Assembly: GCA_035715725.1 (NCBI GenBank) | Contig: DASTKT010000185.1 | Span: 1-57,346, forward strand | Length of the DNA stretch: 57,346 bases | Source: JADGGV01 sp035715725 | GTDB taxonomy: Bacteria; Gemmatimonadota; Gemmatimonadetes; Longimicrobiales; RSA9 | Reading direction: 5' to 3' | Shown: piece by piece, positions 14,419-23,010 of the stretch | How the letters are laid out: each line of letters begins with the position of its first letter | Numbering within the stretch: position 1 is the first letter of the stretch | The notes under the pieces: generated by a model | What the model was told of the DNA's origin: nothing | The model's database searches: none | What the model saw: only the letters and a program-made list of their open reading frames with translations | Made by a program: the position numbers and the translations under genes

Positions 14419-16637
14419 GGGAGCACTTCCACTACCGTGATGGGGTCGTCCTGGACGATCCGGTCGATGACGTCCATCCCCTCGACGACGCGTCCGAAGA
14501 CGGTGTAGCCGCCGTCGAGGTGCGGCTGGGGCGCATGGGTCACGAAGAACTGGCTGCCGCCGGTGTCGGGTCCCGAAAGAGCCATGCCTACGGTTCCGCG
14601 CAGATAGCGGATCGGGTTGATCTCGTCGCGGATGCTCCAGCCGGGCCCACCGTTGCCGTCGCCGCGGGGATCGCCGTCCTGGGCGACGAAGTTGGGGACG
14701 ACCCGGTGCCAGCGGGCGCCGTCGAAATAGCGACGCCGGGCCAGCGCGAGGAAGTTCTCCGTGGTGAGCGGTGCGTCGGCGCCGGCGAGCTGCACGGTCA
14801 CGCTGTCCCCGGCGGTGCGGATGCGGACGCGCGGGGCGGGTCCGCCGGCGAGCTCGGGTGCGACGAGGCGGCGGACGACATCCTCGTAGTAGGCCAAGTC
14901 CCGGCCGGTGTCGATGGGTCCCGGCGGTCCCCAGGCGGCGCCGAGCCTCGCGGCGACGAGGCGCCGGACCACCGGGTCGCTGGAGCGCGGGAAGCGCAGG
15001 AAGAAGCTGCGCTGCACGGGTGCGCCCTTGTCGCCGAGGTCGGCGAGGACCTCGACGGCGGCGACGGCGGCGTCGTCGAGCGTATCCTGCCGCGCGCGGT
15101 CGTAGGCGTCGAGCACGAGCGGGAACTCCGCCGGATCGGCCCTCCGACCGATGGCGCGAACGGCCGAGGCGCGCACGATCGGATCCGGCGAGGCCAGCGC
15201 GTCGAGATACAACGCGCGAAGCCCGCGGATGCTGTCGCCGGCGAGGTCGGCGATGGCGTCGACGGCGACGGCGGCGACGCGGGGATCGCGGTCGGTGGCG
15301 AGCGCGCGGGCGGTGGGCTGGGCGAGCGCCCAGCGCGAGCCGGCAAGGGCGCGCGCGGCATAGAAGCGCGTCCGCCAATCGGCGGAGGCGGCCCAGGCGG
15401 CCGCGCGGTCGGTGCCCGGCTGCGGGGCGACGCGGACGAGCGCCGCGAGCGCGGCGGCGCGGAGCGAGAGGGGGAGGGAGTCCGTGGCCGCGACGCGCTC
15501 GAGCGCGGGCGCCGCCGTGGGGACGCCGAGCGCGCCGAGCGCCTCGGCGGCGGCGGTGGCGACGTTGCGGTCGGCGTCGCCGAGCAGGGTGGCGAGCGGC
15601 GCGGCCAGCTCCGGCGAGCCGTAGGTCGCGAGCGCGCGGGCGGCGTTGATGCGGACGTGCGGGTGCGGGTCGCGCAACGCGGCGCGAAGCGCGGCGGCGG
15701 CCTGCGCGCGCGCTCCGGCGGAGTCGGCGACGGGCGCGCGGAGGCCGCGGGCGGCCGAGGCGCGGACGAGCTCGGCGGAGTCCCGCAGCGCGGACACGAG
15801 GAGGGTGGCCGTCGCGGGGTCGCCGAGACGGGCCAGCGCGTAGACGGCACGCCACCGGGTCTCGGAGTCGGGGGCCGCGGCGTGCGGGCGCGCGAGCGTG
15901 GCGAGCGCGGGCGTGCGCGGGAACTTCCAGAGCGCAAGCAGCGCCTCGCGGATGGCCTCCGGGGGGAGCGTGGCGGGCTGCGGGGCCGTGTGGGCCGCGC
16001 GCTCGGCCGTGCGTGGGCGGGCGCCGTCGGCGGCGGGCGTCGCCACGGGGGCGCGAAGGAGCGCGACGAGGGCGTCGCGGGCGCGGGACGTGCCGAGGCG
16101 GCCGAGGCTCCAGACGGCCTGGACGGCGGGATCCGGGCGGGCCGCCGGCGTGCGCCGGGCCAGGGCGGCGAGCGAGTCGACGGCGGCGCCGCCGGTATCC
16201 CGGAGCACGCCGAGCGCGAACGCCGCGCCGGCGCCCACCGACGGCGCCGTGTCGGCGAGGGCGGCCAGGAGCATGGGTGTCGCGGCCCGGTCCCCGATGC
16301 GGCCGGCGGCCAGCGCGGCGCGGCGGCGGACCTCGGGGCTCGGCGCGCGGAGATCCGCGCGGAGCGTGGAGTCCTGGAACTCGCGGCGGTCCTCGAGCCG
16401 GAGCAGGTCGGCGACGGCGGCGATGTCGGCGTCGCTCAGCCGGACGACGGCGGGCGGCGGCGCGGGGGGCTGTGGGGGCGGAGGTGGGGCACAGGCCGCG
16501 AGGGCGGCGAGGGCGGCGAGGGCGGCAAGGGCGGCAAGGGCGGCGCCCTGCCGGGCGCGCTCAGCGAGGGGCCGAGGCGACGGCCTCCAGGCGGGCGCGG
16601 AAGTCGGGCGGCAGCGTGCGAGGCGAGCCGTTGGCAT
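14415..16637 (-). CDS. HEAT-repeat lipoprotein with C-terminal cyclophilin-type PPIase
   Basis: A 740-aa protein. A lipobox ends at Cys49 after a hydrophobic core made of AAL repeats, so a lipoprotein is expected. Residues ~65-560 are HEAT repeats (many LLxxLxDxxPxVRxxAAxALG-like units). Residues ~575-740 are a cyclophilin domain with WHRVVPNFVAQDGDP, GSQFFVTHAPQPHLDGGYTVFGRV and a closing VVEVLP; the usual FHRV reads WHRV. PPIase activity is plausible for folding envelope proteins, and the barrel-fusion gene follows with a 4-base overlap. The first ATG in frame (16637) lies 77 bases inside the thioesterase gene; no closer start exists, so the start is uncertain. Confidence 0.82.
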   Translation of the reverse strand: MPTARLARCRPTSAPAWRPSPRPLAERARQGAALAALAALAALAALAACAPPPPPQPPAPPPAVVRLSDADIAAVADLLRLEDRREFQDSTLRADLRAPSPEVRRRAALAAGRIGDRAATPMLLAALADTAPSVGAGAAFALGVLRDTGGAAVDSLAALARRTPAARPDPAVQAVWSLGRLGTSRARDALVALLRAPVATPAADGARPRTAERAAHTAPQPATLPPEAIREALLALWKFPRTPALATLARPHAAAPDSETRWRAVYALARLGDPATATLLVSALRDSAELVRASAARGLRAPVADSAGARAQAAAALRAALRDPHPHVRINAARALATYGSPELAAPLATLLGDADRNVATAAAEALGALGVPTAAPALERVAATDSLPLSLRAAALAALVRVAPQPGTDRAAAWAASADWRTRFYAARALAGSRWALAQPTARALATDRDPRVAAVAVDAIADLAGDSIRGLRALYLDALASPDPIVRASAVRAIGRRADPAEFPLVLDAYDRARQDTLDDAAVAAVEVLADLGDKGAPVQRSFFLRFPRSSDPVVRRLVAARLGAAWGPPGPIDTGRDLAYYEDVVRRLVAPELAGGPAPRVRIRTAGDSVTVQLAGADAPLTTENFLALARRRYFDGARWHRVVPNFVAQDGDPRGDGNGGPGWSIRDEINPIRYLRGTVGMALSGPDTGGSQFFVTHAPQPHLDGGYTVFGRVVEGMDVIDRIVQDDPITVVEVLP
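16501..16550. repeat. 9-bp tandem repeat in the lipoprotein signal peptide
   Basis: Five consecutive copies of a nine-base unit (GGGCGGCGA, with GGGCGGCAA variants) encode Ala-Ala-Leu repeats that form the whole hydrophobic core of the signal peptide of the HEAT/cyclophilin lipoprotein. Because the unit is a multiple of three, copy changes would alter core length without shifting frame. Confidence 0.8.
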
Positions 16638-17010
16638 CGAGAGCGATGAGGGAGACGGTGGCGGTTGCAAGGCGAGCGGCGGGACCCGGCTCCGCCCGCA
16701 CGATGTCGTAGCCGAACGCGACGGCCCGGGAGCGCACCTGCTCGAGGCGAGTGTGGACGCGGACGACGTCGTCGTACCGGGCGGAGGCGTGATACCGGAG
16801 GCGGGCATCGGCGACGGCGAGGATCAACCCGCCCCTCTCGAGCTCCGCGTAGCTGGCGCCGAGCTCGCGGATGAAGTCGGTGCGGCCGATGTCACACCAG
16901 ACCAGGTAATGGGCGTGGTAGACGAAGCCCATCTGATCGGTCTCGGCGTAGCGGACCCTCAGCTCGGAGATGGTCTCGCGCCGGTCCCCTGCCCCGCCCG
17001 GAGCCGTCAC
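16561..17010 (-). CDS. Acyl-CoA thioesterase, YbgC/4HBT family
   Basis: A 149-aa single hotdog-fold protein. The motif RVRYAETDQMGFVYHAHYLVW (residues ~18-38) contains the family's Asp in YAETDxMGxVYHxxY, the catalytic residue of YbgC-type thioesterases. Such enzymes hydrolyse short acyl-CoAs and, in Gram-negatives, are often linked to the Tol-Pal envelope system. No tol genes are next to it here, so the substrate stays open. Its start overlaps the ALDH stop (ATGA). Confidence 0.88.
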   Translation of the reverse strand: MTAPGGAGDRRETISELRVRYAETDQMGFVYHAHYLVWCDIGRTDFIRELGASYAELERGGLILAVADARLRYHASARYDDVVRVHTRLEQVRSRAVAFGYDIVRAEPGPAARLATATVSLIALDANGSPRTLPPDFRARLEAVASAPR

Positions 17011-19415
17011 TCGCCGTACGGTACCCAGATGTTCTTGACCTGCGTGGCCTCGCGCAGGAACTCCGCGCCTTCGCCCTGCTCCGGATCGGCCCAGTCGCGC
17101 GGGCGGCCGTAGCTCACCCAGGTGCGCTTCATGTTGCCGGTGGAGAGGCGCTCGACGGCGGCGCTGCCCTCGCGGGAGCCGAAGTACCAGACGGCGTCGA
17201 CATCGTCGTGGGCGGCGAGGACCTGAGCGAGCTCGTCACGGCGGCCGGTGACGATGTTGAGGACCCCGCCCGGTAGGTCCGAGGTGTCGAGCACCTGGTA
17301 GAAATCGGTAGCGGCGAGCGGGAAGCGCTCGGACGGCACGGCGACGACCGTGTTGCCCATGGCCATGGGCGGGATCACGGTCGAGATGAAGCCGAGGAGC
17401 GGAGAATCGTCCGGGCAGAGGATGCCGACGACGCCGATCGGCTCGGGCATGGCGAGCGTCACGTTGCGGAACGGCGTGTGGTGGACGAAGCCGTCCCACT
17501 TGTCGGCGTACGCAGCGTAGGTGAAGAGGCGCTCGATCGTCCTCCGGACCTCGTCGTCGGCCGCGGCGGCGGAGGCGCCGTTCACGGCGTGAAGGCGGGC
17601 GGCGAACTCGTCGGCGCGGGCGGCCAGGTTCTCGCCGATGAAGTAGAGGACCTGGGCGCGGTTGTGGGCGGTGGCGCGGCCCCAGCCGGCGGCCTTGTGC
17701 GCGGCCTCGACGGCGTTGCGGATGTCCTTGCGGTTGCCGTGCCCGACCTCGCCGAGGAGGCGGCCGTCGGCCGCGCGGACGGCGAGGGAATAGCCCTGAT
17801 CGGGGCGGGCCTGCTTACCGCCGATATACATCTTCGCGGTGCGGTCGATCGGCGGGAGGGCATCCTCGCGCCCACCGTTCGGAGTGGGGGAGCGGGGGAG
17901 TGGAGGAGCGGAGGATGGTCTGGTCACCCCCTCCTCCGCCCTTCCGCGCTCCCACTCCGGCTTCACGTACTCCCACAGCCCTTCCCTGCCGCCCTCGCGC
18001 CCGTATCCGGACTCGCGGTAGCCGCCGAAGCCGGAGGCGGCGTCGAAGACGTTCGTGCAGTTGATCCAGACCGTGCCGGCCTTGACCTTCGGCGCGATGT
18101 CGAGGGCCAGGTTGACGTTCTCGGTCCAGACGGAGGCGGCCAGGCCGTAGCGCGTGTTGTTGGCAAGGGCGACGGACTCGTCGGGCGTGCGGAACGTCAT
18201 CATGACGACGACGGGGCCGAAGATCTCGACCTGCGCGATCGTCGCCGAGGGGCTGACGTCGGTGAAGAGCGTGGGCGGATAGAAGCACCCCTCGGTGGGG
18301 CAGCTCCAGGAGGGCTGCCACATGACGGCGCCCTCCTCGGCGCCCTGCCGCACCAGGCGCTGGATCTTCTCGAGCTGGACCGGGGCGACGATGGCACCGA
18401 TGTCGACGGCCTTGTCGAGCGGATCGCCGACGCGGAGCGTCTCCATGCGGGCCTTGAGGCGCGCCTCGAGCTTCGGGGCGATCCCCTCCTGGGCGAGGAT
18501 GCGGGATCCGGCGCAGCAGACCTGGCCCTGGTTGAACCAGATGGCGTCCACGACGCCCTCGACGACGGAGTCGAGGTCGGCGTCGTCGTAGACGATGAAG
18601 GGCGACTTGCCGCCGAGCTCGAGGGAGAGGCGCTTGCCGGAGCCGGCGGTGGCCTCGCGGATGATGCGGCCGACCTCGGTGGAGCCGGTGAACGCGATCT
18701 TGTCGACGTGGGGGTGCTCGACGAGGAGTGCGCCGGCGCGGCCATCGCCGGTGACGATGTTGACGACGCCGGCGGGGAGGCCGACCTCTCGGCAGACCTC
18801 GCCGAAGAGAAGCGCGGTAAGGGGAGTGAACTCGGCCGGCTTGAGGACGACCGTGTTCCCCATGGCCAGGGCCGGGGCGATCTTCCACGCGAGCATGAGG
18901 AGCGGGAAGTTCCACGGGATGATCTGGCCGATCACGCCGACGGCGGTGTAGCCGGGGAGCTCGCGCTCCATGAGCTGGGCCCAGCCGGCGTGGTGGTAGA
19001 AGTGGCGCGCGACGAGCGGGATGTCGATGTCGCGGGACTCGCGGATGGGCTTGCCGTTGTCGAGGGACTCGAGGACGGCGAAGAGGCGCGAGTGCTTCTG
19101 GAGCTGGCGCGCGAGCGCGTAGAGGTAGCGGGCGCGGGCGTGGCCGGCGAGCGCCTGCCAGGCGGGCTGGGCCGCGCGGGCCGCGGCGACGGCGCGGTCG
19201 ACGTCCGCCGCGCCGGCCTGGGCGATGCGGGCGAGCGGCTTGCCGTCGGCGGGATTCGCGGTCTCGAACCAGTCGCCGGTCTCGGGCGGCGCCCACTCGC
19301 CGCCGATGAGGAGCCCGAACGTCCGCTCGTGGCGCTCCAGCCAGTCGACGGCGGGGGCGGCGCTCTCGGGCGCGGGGCCGTACTCGAGGGTCTCGAAGAT
19401 CTCCGCGACGTTCAC
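17007..19415 (-). CDS. Two-module aldehyde dehydrogenase (ALDH16-like)
   Basis: An 802-aa protein with two ALDH modules. The first (~1-490) is complete: PWNFPLLM, FTGSTEVG, LELGGKSPF (Glu near residue 266) and GQVCCAGSR with the catalytic Cys near residue 300. A low-complexity Ser/Pro/Arg linker (~500-535) leads to the second (~540-802), which has the NAD-fold strings IGVVGILCPDDSPLLG and AMGNTVVAVPS but no active-site Cys and ends early. This matches ALDH16, where the second module is catalytically dead. GTG 19415 is chosen because GAGAGAG precedes it; an upstream start would overlap deoC. Next to deoC it may oxidise acetaldehyde. Confidence 0.85.
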   Translation of the reverse strand: MNVAEIFETLEYGPAPESAAPAVDWLERHERTFGLLIGGEWAPPETGDWFETANPADGKPLARIAQAGAADVDRAVAAARAAQPAWQALAGHARARYLYALARQLQKHSRLFAVLESLDNGKPIRESRDIDIPLVARHFYHHAGWAQLMERELPGYTAVGVIGQIIPWNFPLLMLAWKIAPALAMGNTVVLKPAEFTPLTALLFGEVCREVGLPAGVVNIVTGDGRAGALLVEHPHVDKIAFTGSTEVGRIIREATAGSGKRLSLELGGKSPFIVYDDADLDSVVEGVVDAIWFNQGQVCCAGSRILAQEGIAPKLEARLKARMETLRVGDPLDKAVDIGAIVAPVQLEKIQRLVRQGAEEGAVMWQPSWSCPTEGCFYPPTLFTDVSPSATIAQVEIFGPVVVMMTFRTPDESVALANNTRYGLAASVWTENVNLALDIAPKVKAGTVWINCTNVFDAASGFGGYRESGYGREGGREGLWEYVKPEWERGRAEEGVTRPSSAPPLPRSPTPNGGREDALPPIDRTAKMYIGGKQARPDQGYSLAVRAADGRLLGEVGHGNRKDIRNAVEAAHKAAGWGRATAHNRAQVLYFIGENLAARADEFAARLHAVNGASAAAADDEVRRTIERLFTYAAYADKWDGFVHHTPFRNVTLAMPEPIGVVGILCPDDSPLLGFISTVIPPMAMGNTVVAVPSERFPLAATDFYQVLDTSDLPGGVLNIVTGRRDELAQVLAAHDDVDAVWYFGSREGSAAVERLSTGNMKRTWVSYGRPRDWADPEQGEGAEFLREATQVKNIWVPYGE

Positions 19416-19425
19416 GGTCACTCTC

Positions 19426-20454
19426 TCAGGCCATGGGGTGGCGGTGGGCCGCCGAGTAGCGCCCGGTGACGAAGTGCTCGAGCTGGCGCTCGATGTCACC
19501 GAGGAGCGAGGAGGCGCCGAAGCGGAAGAGGTCGGGACGGCACCAGCGCTCGCCGAGCTCCTCCTTCATCATGAGCAACCACTCCATCGACTGCTTCGCG
19601 GTGCGGATGCCGCCGGCGGGCTTGAAGCCGACGGCGTAGCCGGTGCGCTGGAAGTACTCGCGGATCGTGCGGTCCATGACGAGGCCGACGGGCATCGTCG
19701 CGTTCGTGGACTCCTTGCCGGTGGACGTCTTGATGAAGTCGGCGCCGGCCATCATCGCGACGAGCGAGGCGCGCGCGACGTTGCGGAGCGTGGCGAGCTC
19801 GCCGGTCCCGAGGATGACCTTGAGATGGGCGTCGCCGCAGGCGTCGCGGAAGGCGCGGACCTCGTCGTAGAGCGCGTCCCACTCGCCGCGCAGCGCGTGG
19901 GCGCGGGTGATGACGACGTCGATCTCGCGGGCGCCGGCGGCGACGGAGGCGCGGATCTCGGCGATGCGCTGGGGGAACGGCGAGAGCCCCGCGGGGAAGC
20001 CGGTGGAGACGGCGGCGACGGGGATGTCGGTGCCGTGGAGCGCGCGTACGGCGGTCTCGACGTAGGCGTGGTAGACGCAGACGGCGCCGACGGTGATGCC
20101 GAGGTCGCGGGCGCCGAGCGCGTCGAGCAGGTCGTCGCGGAGCGGGCGGCGGGCCTTCGCGCAGAGGCGGAGCACGTTGCCGGGGGTGTCGTCCCCGGAG
20201 AGCGTGGTGAGGTCGATGACGGTGATGGCGCGGAGCAGCCAGGCGGCCTGCCAGGTCTTCTTGACGGTGCGGCGCGTGCCGATCGTGGCGGCGCGCCGCT
20301 CGACGGCGCTCCTGTTCACGCGGACGTCGCGCACCCAGTCGAGCTCGAGCGGCATGCCGGGGTTGCGCGGGAGCGCGCGCGCGGGCGCCGGTGCCGGCGG
20401 GTGCGCGCCGGCGGGCCGGTCCGGCAGGAGTCGTCCGCGCTGCGTCGTCGCCAT
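19426..20454 (-). CDS. deoC: Deoxyribose-phosphate aldolase
   Basis: A 342-aa class I aldolase that splits 2-deoxyribose 5-phosphate into glyceraldehyde 3-phosphate and acetaldehyde. Key strings are TVIDLTTLSGDDT, AREIDVVI, ADFIKTSTGKES with the Schiff-base Lys, and GFKPAGGIRT with the second catalytic Lys. At ~340 aa it is the long, eukaryote-like form, with an N-terminal extension of Pro/Ala-rich residues. ATG 20454 has GGAG six bases upstream; ATG 20475 is the alternative. The ALDH gene follows 10 bases later, suggesting a deoxynucleoside-catabolism pair. Confidence 0.95.
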   Translation of the reverse strand: MATTQRGRLLPDRPAGAHPPAPAPARALPRNPGMPLELDWVRDVRVNRSAVERRAATIGTRRTVKKTWQAAWLLRAITVIDLTTLSGDDTPGNVLRLCAKARRPLRDDLLDALGARDLGITVGAVCVYHAYVETAVRALHGTDIPVAAVSTGFPAGLSPFPQRIAEIRASVAAGAREIDVVITRAHALRGEWDALYDEVRAFRDACGDAHLKVILGTGELATLRNVARASLVAMMAGADFIKTSTGKESTNATMPVGLVMDRTIREYFQRTGYAVGFKPAGGIRTAKQSMEWLLMMKEELGERWCRPDLFRFGASSLLGDIERQLEHFVTGRYSAAHRHPMA

Positions 20455-20519
20455 GGTCGTCTCCGGTGCAGTCATGGGCGCAAGATAAGGCGCGGAGTGG
20501 CCGGACGCCACGCGGCGGC

Positions 20520-20549
20520 TTGTGGCAAATCGGCGCGGCGGCTTAGCTT
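20520..20549 (+). promoter_or_regulatory. Possible promoter of the LpxH-like gene
   Basis: TTGTGG (20520-20525), an 18-base spacer and TAGCTT (20544-20549) end seven bases before the ATG at 20557. That geometry would place the start site at or next to the start codon, giving a leaderless mRNA; no ribosome site is visible. Confidence 0.45.
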
Positions 20550-20556
20550 CCCGCGC

Positions 20557-21288
20557 ATGACGAAGCCGGTCTACATCGCATCGGACGTGCACCTGGGCGC
20601 CGTGCCGCGGGAAACGGAGCGGAGGTTCCTCCGGTTCCTGGAGCACGTGGGCGCCCACGCCTCGTCACTGCTGCTGCCGGGCGACCTGTTCGACTTCTGG
20701 TTCGAGTACGGCGACGTCGTGCCGGGCGAGCACTTCCGGGTGCTGGCGGCGCTGGCGTCGCTCGTGGAGGCGGGCGTCCCCGTGGCGATGGTGGGTGGGA
20801 ACCACGACGCCTGGGGCGGGCGGTTCCTGCGAGAGCGCGTGGGAATGACGTACACGCCCGGCGAGCTGCGGACGACGCTCGGGGGGAAGCCGGCGCTGGT
20901 GGTGCATGGCGACGGCGTCGGGCGGGGCGACCTCAAGTATCGCGCGCTGAAGGCGGTGATTCGCGGGCGGCTGGCGATCGGCGCGTTCCGGGTGCTCCAT
21001 CCGGAGCTGGGACTGCGGCTCGCGCGCCGGGTGTCGAGCACGGAGGCGAAGGCGGACGAGGACGCGTCGAGCCGGGGACGCGCGCGCTACATCGAGGCGT
21101 GGGCGCGGTCGACGCTGGAGGCGGAGCCGGCGCTCGGCTTCGTGGTGTGCGGGCACGCGCACGTGCCGGCGCTGGTGGAGGTCGAGCCGGGACGGTGGTA
21201 CGTGAACGCGGGCGATTGGGTGCGGCACTTCACGTACGTGGTGGTCGGAGCGGGCGGGGAGCCGGAGATGAGGCGGTGGGGAGCGTGA
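20557..21288 (+). CDS. lpxH: UDP-2,3-diacylglucosamine hydrolase-like metallophosphoesterase
   Basis: A 243-aa calcineurin-type phosphoesterase with the five metal motifs in order: SDVHLG (9-14), GDLFDFWFEYG, GGNHD, VHGDG and GHAHVP. LpxH cleaves UDP-2,3-diacylglucosamine to lipid X in lipid A synthesis. Length and the FDFWFEY string fit LpxH or the closely related YbbF-like branch. LPS genes elsewhere in the window support the role. It is divergent from deoC. Confidence 0.8.
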   Translation: MTKPVYIASDVHLGAVPRETERRFLRFLEHVGAHASSLLLPGDLFDFWFEYGDVVPGEHFRVLAALASLVEAGVPVAMVGGNHDAWGGRFLRERVGMTYTPGELRTTLGGKPALVVHGDGVGRGDLKYRALKAVIRGRLAIGAFRVLHPELGLRLARRVSSTEAKADEDASSRGRARYIEAWARSTLEAEPALGFVVCGHAHVPALVEVEPGRWYVNAGDWVRHFTYVVVGAGGEPEMRRWGA

Positions 21289-21306
21289 AGTGTCGGGCGA
21301 GAGGCC

Positions 21307-21471
21307 TCACCAGCGGTGATCGGGCGCGGGCGCCGCGCCGGCGGCGCTGAGATCGAGATCGAAGCGGAAAGCGTCGGCGCAAGCGTTCACGAGGATCTCG
21401 GACGCGTTCGAGCCGGGCGGGATCGCTGCTGAAGGAGCTGCGGGAACAGCTACGACTTCGCGCGGGGGCGA
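21307..21471 (-). pseudogene. Possible C-terminal remnant of an unknown gene
   Basis: The minus-strand frame ending at 21307 has normal-looking composition and high GC3 for about 50 codons (including SNASEILVNACADAFRFD), then dissolves into low-complexity Arg/Pro-rich sequence where the inverted repeat begins. It may be the tail of a gene disrupted by that element, or chance. No family was recognised. Confidence 0.25.
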
Positions 21472-21527
21472 GCGGCGAGGCAACTGCGGGTCGAACTGCG
21501 GGTGGGGGCGAGGGCGAGGGGGGGACC

Positions 21528-22066
21528 ACTCCGGGTCCGACGGCGGGTGGGGGCGGAGACTGCGGGTGGGGGCAAGCGCGGGCGCGAGCGCGGGCCCACG
21601 GCGGGCGCAACGCCGGGCGGGCGTGGGGCAACGTCCCCGGGGCGGCGCGTCGCCTTCGGCCGAGGCTGGGACCCGTGCGGCTCGACCGGATGCGCGGGGT
21701 CCGGGCGGCGGAGGCGCCCATCTCGGGGCGGCTCCTTCGGGCCGAGGGGGAAGATCCTGGCCGACGAGATCGCGCGAAAGGAAGCGAACGCGACGCGAGC
21801 CGTCTCGCGGCGGCGGGCGGTCCGGCGCGTCTTCATCGGCCGGGACGTCCGAACGACGGGGAGTCTGCCGGTGCGGGTGTGGGCGTGCCGCCGGCCGGCA
21901 TCCTCGCCCTGGAGAAGCGAGCGGCCCGGTGATGCGAGCGGCCGGGTGATGCGAGCGGTCGGGTGATGCGCCCCCCGCCCGACGTGCTCCCGCCGTGGGC
22001 CCGCGCCCGCGCTCGCGCCTGCCCCCACCCGCCGTTCCCGCCCCCACCCGCCGTCGGACCCGGAGT
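21528..22066. repeat. Long inverted repeat (78-bp arms, 383-bp spacer)
   Basis: The left arm 21528-21605 and the reverse complement of the right arm 21989-22066 align without gaps and match at 72 of 78 positions by direct comparison. Weaker similarity continues outward to about 21505 and 22090. The spacer contains no transposase or other recognisable domain. The shape suits a MITE-like element, a recombination site or a large cruciform; no clear target-site duplication was seen. Confidence 0.8.
21928..21970. repeat. 17-bp tandem repeat inside the inverted-repeat element
   Basis: Two full copies of GGTGATGCGAGCGGCCG (second copy with one change) at 21928-21944 and 21945-21961 are followed by a partial copy to 21970; a degraded copy lies just before. 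It abuts the right arm of the inverted repeat. Confidence 0.75.
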
Positions 22067-22173
22067 TTCCCGGGCCCTCGCCCCCGCCCGCCGCTCGCCC
22101 CGTAGTTCGCTCGCGCCTGCGCGATCGTGCACCCCGTGAACGGTTGCGCGTCGGCCGGCCCCGCTACCCTCCC

Positions 22174-23010
22174 TTACGCCGCGCGGTCGAAGCCCTCCAC
22201 GTCCACCCGCTCGACATCCGCGACGACCTGACCGAGGAAGCGGCTCGCGATGTCGCGGAAGCGGAGCGGCGCGTCGCTGGCGACGAAGGTGTGGGTCGGC
22301 GGCGTCGCCTCGCGGCGCAGCAGACCGCGGCGGTCGAGGACGCGCTGGAGCTCGGCGGCGGTCTCGGCGCCGGAGTCGACGAGCGTGACGGCCGGGCCCA
22401 TGATCGCCGCGATGAGCGGGCGCAGCAGCGGGTAGTGGGTGCAGCCGAGGACGAGGACGTCGACGTCGAGGGCCCGGAGCGGCGCGAGGTAGCTCTCGGC
22501 GATGAGGCGGGTGGCCTCGCCGTCGAGGAGGCCCTCCTCGGCGAGCGGGACGAAGAGAGGGCAGGGCTGGGCGTAGACGCGCGCGCCGGGGAGGAGGCGG
22601 CGGACGGCGAGGTCGTAGGCGCCGGAGTTGATGGTGCCGACGGTGCCGATCACGCCGATGCGGCCGGTGCGACTGGCCGCGACGGCGGCGCGGGCGCCGG
22701 GCTCGATGACGCCGAGGACGGGTACGTCGAGCTCGGCGGCGAGGTCGTCGGCGGCGGCGGCCGTCGCGGTGTTGCAGGCGACGACGATGGCCTTGACGCC
22801 GCGCGAGAGGAGGAACGCCGCGGCCTCGCGGGCGTAGCGGCGCACGGTCTCGGGCGACTTTGGCCCGTAGGGGACGCGCGCCGTGTCGCCGAAGTAGACG
22901 ATGGCCTCGGCGGGGAGGCGGGCGGCGATCTCGCGGACGACGGTGAGGCCGCCGATGCCCGAGTCGAAGACGCCGATCGGGCTGGAAGGCGAGCGGGTCA
23001 GCGGAGCCAC
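22174..23010 (-). CDS. murI: Glutamate racemase
   Basis: A 278-aa cytosolic enzyme making D-glutamate for peptidoglycan. FDSGIGGLTV, YFGDTARVPYG, VVACNTATA (first catalytic Cys) and VLGCTHYPLL (second catalytic Cys) are all intact. The start is GTG 23010, with GGAGG five bases upstream. It overlaps the end of the DUF5683 gene by 13 bases and is the last gene of a three-gene minus-strand unit. Confidence 0.96.
   Translation of the reverse strand: MAPLTRSPSSPIGVFDSGIGGLTVVREIAARLPAEAIVYFGDTARVPYGPKSPETVRRYAREAAAFLLSRGVKAIVVACNTATAAAADDLAAELDVPVLGVIEPGARAAVAASRTGRIGVIGTVGTINSGAYDLAVRRLLPGARVYAQPCPLFVPLAEEGLLDGEATRLIAESYLAPLRALDVDVLVLGCTHYPLLRPLIAAIMGPAVTLVDSGAETAAELQRVLDRRGLLRREATPPTHTFVASDAPLRFRDIASRFLGQVVADVERVDVEGFDRAA

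Larger units (their letters stand above)
21289..22173. other. 885-base gene-poor region with a long inverted repeat
   Basis: This stretch lies between lpxH and the 3' end of murI. It contains the 78-bp-arm inverted repeat at 21528-22066, a 17-bp tandem repeat near its right arm, and a short coding-like stretch at 21307-21471. The rest is G-rich on the plus strand left of centre and C-rich to the right. No recognisable domain was found in any frame. Confidence 0.6.

Noticed and set aside
21502..21966. Plus-strand open frames through the inverted repeat
   Set aside because: They are extreme Arg/Gly-rich low-complexity translations of GC-rich repeats, with no domain, no ribosome site and no preferred frame.
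21900..21975. CRISPR-like repeat array
   Set aside because: The repeats are contiguous 17-bp units with no spacers and no cas genes nearby.
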